NCBI RefSeq assembly: GCF_000013725.1
Contig: NC_007955.1
Location: forward strand, 2,325,579-2,389,578
Reading direction: 5' to 3'
Source: Methanococcoides burtonii DSM 6242
GTDB lineage: Archaea > Halobacteriota > Methanosarcinia > Methanosarcinales > Methanosarcinaceae
Length of the DNA: 64,000 bases
In this document: positions 61,414 to 64,000 of the stretch, in pieces
Layout of the letters: every line of letters begins with the position of its first letter
Numbering within the stretch: position 1 is the first letter of the stretch
The notes under the pieces: generated by a model
The model's database searches: none
What the model was told of the DNA's origin: nothing
Seen by the model: only the letters and a program-made list of their open reading frames with translations
Program-made: the position numbers and the translations under genes

Positions 61414-62604
61414 TTATTTCTTTAGAATATTGTTCCAGGCCTTCTCCTCGGCGCGCCTTATCACTTCTTTCAAGGGAAGTCCGCATTCCTGACTTATTCT
61501 TCTGCAATCCTCGAATTCAGCTGAAATATGAAGAACTTCATCAGACCTGTCATGTGCTATCTTTACAGTTACTTGAAATGTCTGCTTCCCTATTATTATA
61601 TTCACTTTTTCCATCTTACGCTCTGCAATAAAACGATGCTTCGTTGGGAGGATGCGAACTCCAAGGGTCCCAGTCTGTCTTATGAGCTCCCTTGCGATTC
61701 TTTCGCTGTTCTCAGGATGAGCGATAACGTGTATGATGTGGCCAGTACGCCCCTTTTTCATAGTGGCAGGTGTAATCGTTACATCTTTGGCTCCCTCTTT
61801 CATTAGGGTTTCAAAAAGATTCCCAAGCACTTCTCCGGTAACATCATCCACGTTTGTCTCAAGAACTTCCATGTGGTCACGTGAAAGGTTCCCTGTGGTT
61901 TCCATGAGCATTGTACGAAGAACGTTGGGCATGTCAGTTTCCGCATCTCCTGCTCCATATCCGGTGGTCAGTATCTTTCCTGTGGGTAGTTGGTCGCTAG
62001 GGTTTGCAAAATAAGTGAGTAGAGCAGCTCCTGTTGGGGTGAGAAGTTCCCTATCACCGTTGCTATGTACCTCCAGACCACTTCCGCTTAGTATCTCTGT
62101 GGTCGCAGGAACTGGCACAGGCAATGTACCATGTGCAGTTCTCACGCTTCCCCCTCCTACATTGACCGGAGTGCACAATATATTTTCTACCTTCATCCTG
62201 TGAATTGCATAACAAGAACCTATGACATCCGCAAGTGCATCATCCTGACCGACCTCGTGAAAATGTAGTTGCTCAAGAGACATACCGTGGACCTTTGCTT
62301 CCGCATCTCCAATAATCCTGAATACAGCAATAGCATTTTTTTCCACTTCTTCGGGAAGGTTCGCATCCTTTATTATGTCTATAAGTTCCCCGAATGACCT
62401 TATCCTTGCACTGTCCTTTGTATGTATATTAACATCCGTGGCACGTATCCCGCATTTAGTGATATCTTCAATAGTTACGGAAACATCTACGGAGGCTTGG
62501 ATAACTTCCACTATCTCCCCTTTGTCTGCTCCGAGATCGATCAGTCCTGCAAGGATCATATCTCCGGAAGCACCTGAAAATGGCTCAAATACAAGTGTTC
62601 TCAT
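61414..62604 (-). CDS. larC: Nickel-pincer cofactor protein LarC
   Basis: The product is 396 residues from the ATG at 62604 (a TTG five codons earlier is less likely). It begins MRTLVFEPFSGASGDMILAG and contains HEVGQDDALADVIGSCYAIH, PTGAALLTYFANP, VLETNVDDVTGEVLGNLFET and PTKHRFIAERKMEKVNI. LarC is the CTP-dependent nickel insertase that completes the nickel-pincer nucleotide of lactate racemase-like enzymes. Length is normal. It is 20 bp downstream of larB. Confidence 0.92.
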   Translation of the reverse strand: MRTLVFEPFSGASGDMILAGLIDLGADKGEIVEVIQASVDVSVTIEDITKCGIRATDVNIHTKDSARIRSFGELIDIIKDANLPEEVEKNAIAVFRIIGDAEAKVHGMSLEQLHFHEVGQDDALADVIGSCYAIHRMKVENILCTPVNVGGGSVRTAHGTLPVPVPATTEILSGSGLEVHSNGDRELLTPTGAALLTYFANPSDQLPTGKILTTGYGAGDAETDMPNVLRTMLMETTGNLSRDHMEVLETNVDDVTGEVLGNLFETLMKEGAKDVTITPATMKKGRTGHIIHVIAHPENSERIARELIRQTGTLGVRILPTKHRFIAERKMEKVNIIIGKQTFQVTVKIAHDRSDEVLHISAEFEDCRRISQECGLPLKEVIRRAEEKAWNNILKK

Positions 62605-62624
62605 GTTATCCCGCCTCAAAACTC

Positions 62625-63395
62625 TTACTTTCTCGCTTCTGCAATGCTATTTGCTATCCTTGCGGCAAAAGCACCTGCCACGAACCCTGCATCGATGTTG
62701 ACCACTGATAATATAGAACATGACTGCAACATCGAAAGAAGTGCAGCCTCTCCTTTGGCACCTGCTCCATATCCAGTCGATACGGGCAGGCCTATTACAG
62801 GTACGTCTATAAGGCTGGATACCACCGTTGGTAGTGTTCCCTCTCTTCCGGCTGCCACAACGATAGCATCAGGTCTGTTCTTTTCGAAGCTCTTCATCTC
62901 GGATATCAGTCTATGAAATCCCGCCACTCCCACATCGTATATCTTAATGGTATTGCACCCCATTTCTGAGGCAGCCATCCGTGCTTCTTCTGCAACATCG
63001 ATATCCGCAGTGCCGGCTGAAATTATGGCTACAGTGCCTCCTGTCTTCGATACAGGAGTGCCATCATGCACGACAGCCGTTCTTGAATGTATGCCCCATT
63101 CGATATTTTCAGGCACGAATGCCTTTCTAAGGGCAGATGCCTGTACTTCATTGATGCGTGTGATAAGTGTTCTTCCAGTAGCCCTTTTGTGTGCTTTCAC
63201 AATCTCTATTATATCGTCTGCTTCCTTTCCCTCTGCGAGAATTGCTTCCATGAAACCGGTTCGACATTTTCGGAATGTGTCCAGCTTTGCGATATCTGAG
63301 ACGGGTACGTATCCCATGGAACGGATCTGGCTTTCCGCATTTTCAAGTTCCGTACTGCCATCCTTTACCTGTCGCAATATGTTCTTCAATTCCAT
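62625..63395 (-). CDS. larB: Nickel-pincer cofactor protein LarB
   Basis: The product is 256 residues. The N-terminal part is helical, and the C-terminal half resembles PurE: SKTGGTVAIISAGTADIDVA, EMGCNTIKIYDVGVAGFHRL, AIVVAAGREGTLPTVVSSLI, VPVIGLPVSTGYGAGAKGEA. LarB carboxylates and hydrolyses nicotinic acid adenine dinucleotide at the start of the pincer pathway. It forms a two-gene operon with larC. larE and a racemase are not in this window. Confidence 0.93.
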   Translation of the reverse strand: MELKNILRQVKDGSTELENAESQIRSMGYVPVSDIAKLDTFRKCRTGFMEAILAEGKEADDIIEIVKAHKRATGRTLITRINEVQASALRKAFVPENIEWGIHSRTAVVHDGTPVSKTGGTVAIISAGTADIDVAEEARMAASEMGCNTIKIYDVGVAGFHRLISEMKSFEKNRPDAIVVAAGREGTLPTVVSSLIDVPVIGLPVSTGYGAGAKGEAALLSMLQSCSILSVVNIDAGFVAGAFAARIANSIAEARK

Positions 63396-63527
63396 GTTAG
63401 ATCCTTCTTACAATGGACCGGGCTATATAAATAAAAGTCCCTTTTAGGCAAAGACTAATAACGATAGCTTGCTTTAAATGTAGTCGGATAACGTGGAAAT
63501 CAGGTACTAATCACAGGTTTATAGATC

Positions 63528-64000
63528 ATGTCACAAAGATCAAAAGATATGGCACTTCGTAATTTCAAAAAAGGGATGTCCTTTTTAGAAGCCGGACAAC
63601 AGAAAAAAGCTCTTGAAGTATTGCTTGTTGCTGAAAAACAAGCAAAGGACGCAGGCTCTACGGATCTGCTAATAAATATTTTTCAATCGGTTGCAAAAAT
63701 AATGGAATCCAACGGCGAAAAGGATGCAGCCCTTGAGAGGTACTTGGGTGCATCTGAGCTACTAGACGGTCTTGCAAACTCGGATCCTTCATTTGTGGAG
63801 CACAAAGCCCTTGCTATGAACAAGGCCGCCACCCTTCTTGCCAATAAAGGCGATGTGGAACATGCCGGATATTTATTTGAAGAAACAGTGAAAGCATATG
63901 ATAAACTGCTTTCAAAGGAGCCGAATAATGTTGTCCATTGTTCATCCATGTCTTCTGCACTCAATGATGTTGCTACCATCCTCGCCGAAAGGGGTCAGCA
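63528..64000 (+). CDS. Tetratricopeptide-repeat-like protein, partial at window end
   Basis: The frame is open from the ATG at 63528 to the last base (at least 157 residues). It is all helical with TPR-like spacing: MALRNFKKGMSFLEAGQQKK, ALEVLLVAEKQAKDAGSTDL, AALERYLGASELLDGLANSD, NKAATLLANKGDVEHAGYLF, SALNDVATILAERGQ. No signal peptide or membrane segment is seen. It is likely a scaffold protein. The C-terminus lies outside the window. Confidence 0.7.
   Translation, partial: MSQRSKDMALRNFKKGMSFLEAGQQKKALEVLLVAEKQAKDAGSTDLLINIFQSVAKIMESNGEKDAALERYLGASELLDGLANSDPSFVEHKALAMNKAATLLANKGDVEHAGYLFEETVKAYDKLLSKEPNNVVHCSSMSSALNDVATILAERGQ

Overview
The window reads as chromosomal DNA of a methylotrophic methanogenic archaeon of the Methanosarcinaceae. 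A cold-adapted Methanococcoides-like species is my best guess, from gene content and the AT-rich spacers, not from any database match. The diagnostic genes are mtxX with an MtrA-MtrH fusion, replication factor C large subunit, an F420-linked FrhB-type protein, archaeal-style larB/larC, a PGF-CTERM-type surface protein, and two tRNAs of archaeal type.

Layout. (1) 1-5.8 kb is a decayed accessory zone. It holds a frameshifted tyrosine recombinase, 32-bp direct repeats, lipoprotein remnants, two near-identical 131/132-bp MITEs bracketing a membrane-protein gene, a DUF1328 miniprotein and a broken IS5-like element. (2) 5.8-9.2 kb holds a sulfite-reductase-like iron-sulfur protein, an MFS exporter, a DNA alkyl-transferase and a histidine-kinase remnant. 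(3) 9.2-27.5 kb is a surface-glycan island, almost all on the minus strand: a PGF-CTERM-type protein, two giant GT-C-like membrane proteins, a flippase, glycosyltransferases, the dTDP-rhamnose set (rfbA, rfbD, rfbB, rfbC), a UDP-glucuronate-decarboxylase-like epimerase and a sugar nucleotidyltransferase. (4) 28-31 kb holds small orphan genes, tandem DUF3303 copies and a DUF523-DUF1722 protein. (5) 31.2-40.6 kb is mainly core: rfcL, mtxX and the mtxA-mtxH fusion, a protein with 16 tandem 18-residue repeats, ilvD and a COG1031-like radical SAM enzyme. (6) 40.6-47.1 kb holds two TnpB elements. One carries a single nonsense codon; the other is split by an IS66-family element with an 8-bp target duplication. 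Between them lie a flippase-like membrane protein and another nucleotidyltransferase. (7) 47.1-48.6 kb holds an OB-fold protein and tandemly duplicated FKBP prolyl isomerases.

(8) 48.9-57.5 kb is the most interesting stretch. A DUF2162 membrane protein, a TolQ/ExbB-like channel and a TolR-like DUF2149 protein precede a 1750-residue secreted, membrane-anchored CobN/magnesium-chelatase-like protein whose N-terminal module is triplicated. Downstream is a YHS-ferredoxin-FrhB fusion. The gene set resembles the HmuSTUV-type tetrapyrrole systems of Bacteroidetes, and the chelatase leader can form two mutually exclusive hairpins, one of which hides its ribosome-binding site. I propose an energised extracytoplasmic tetrapyrrole metallation, demetallation or uptake machine.

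(9) 57.7-64 kb holds tRNA-Ala(GGC), tRNA-Ile(GAT), an HTH regulator, an aconitase-family large subunit, two small proteins, larC and larB, and a TPR protein that runs off the window end.
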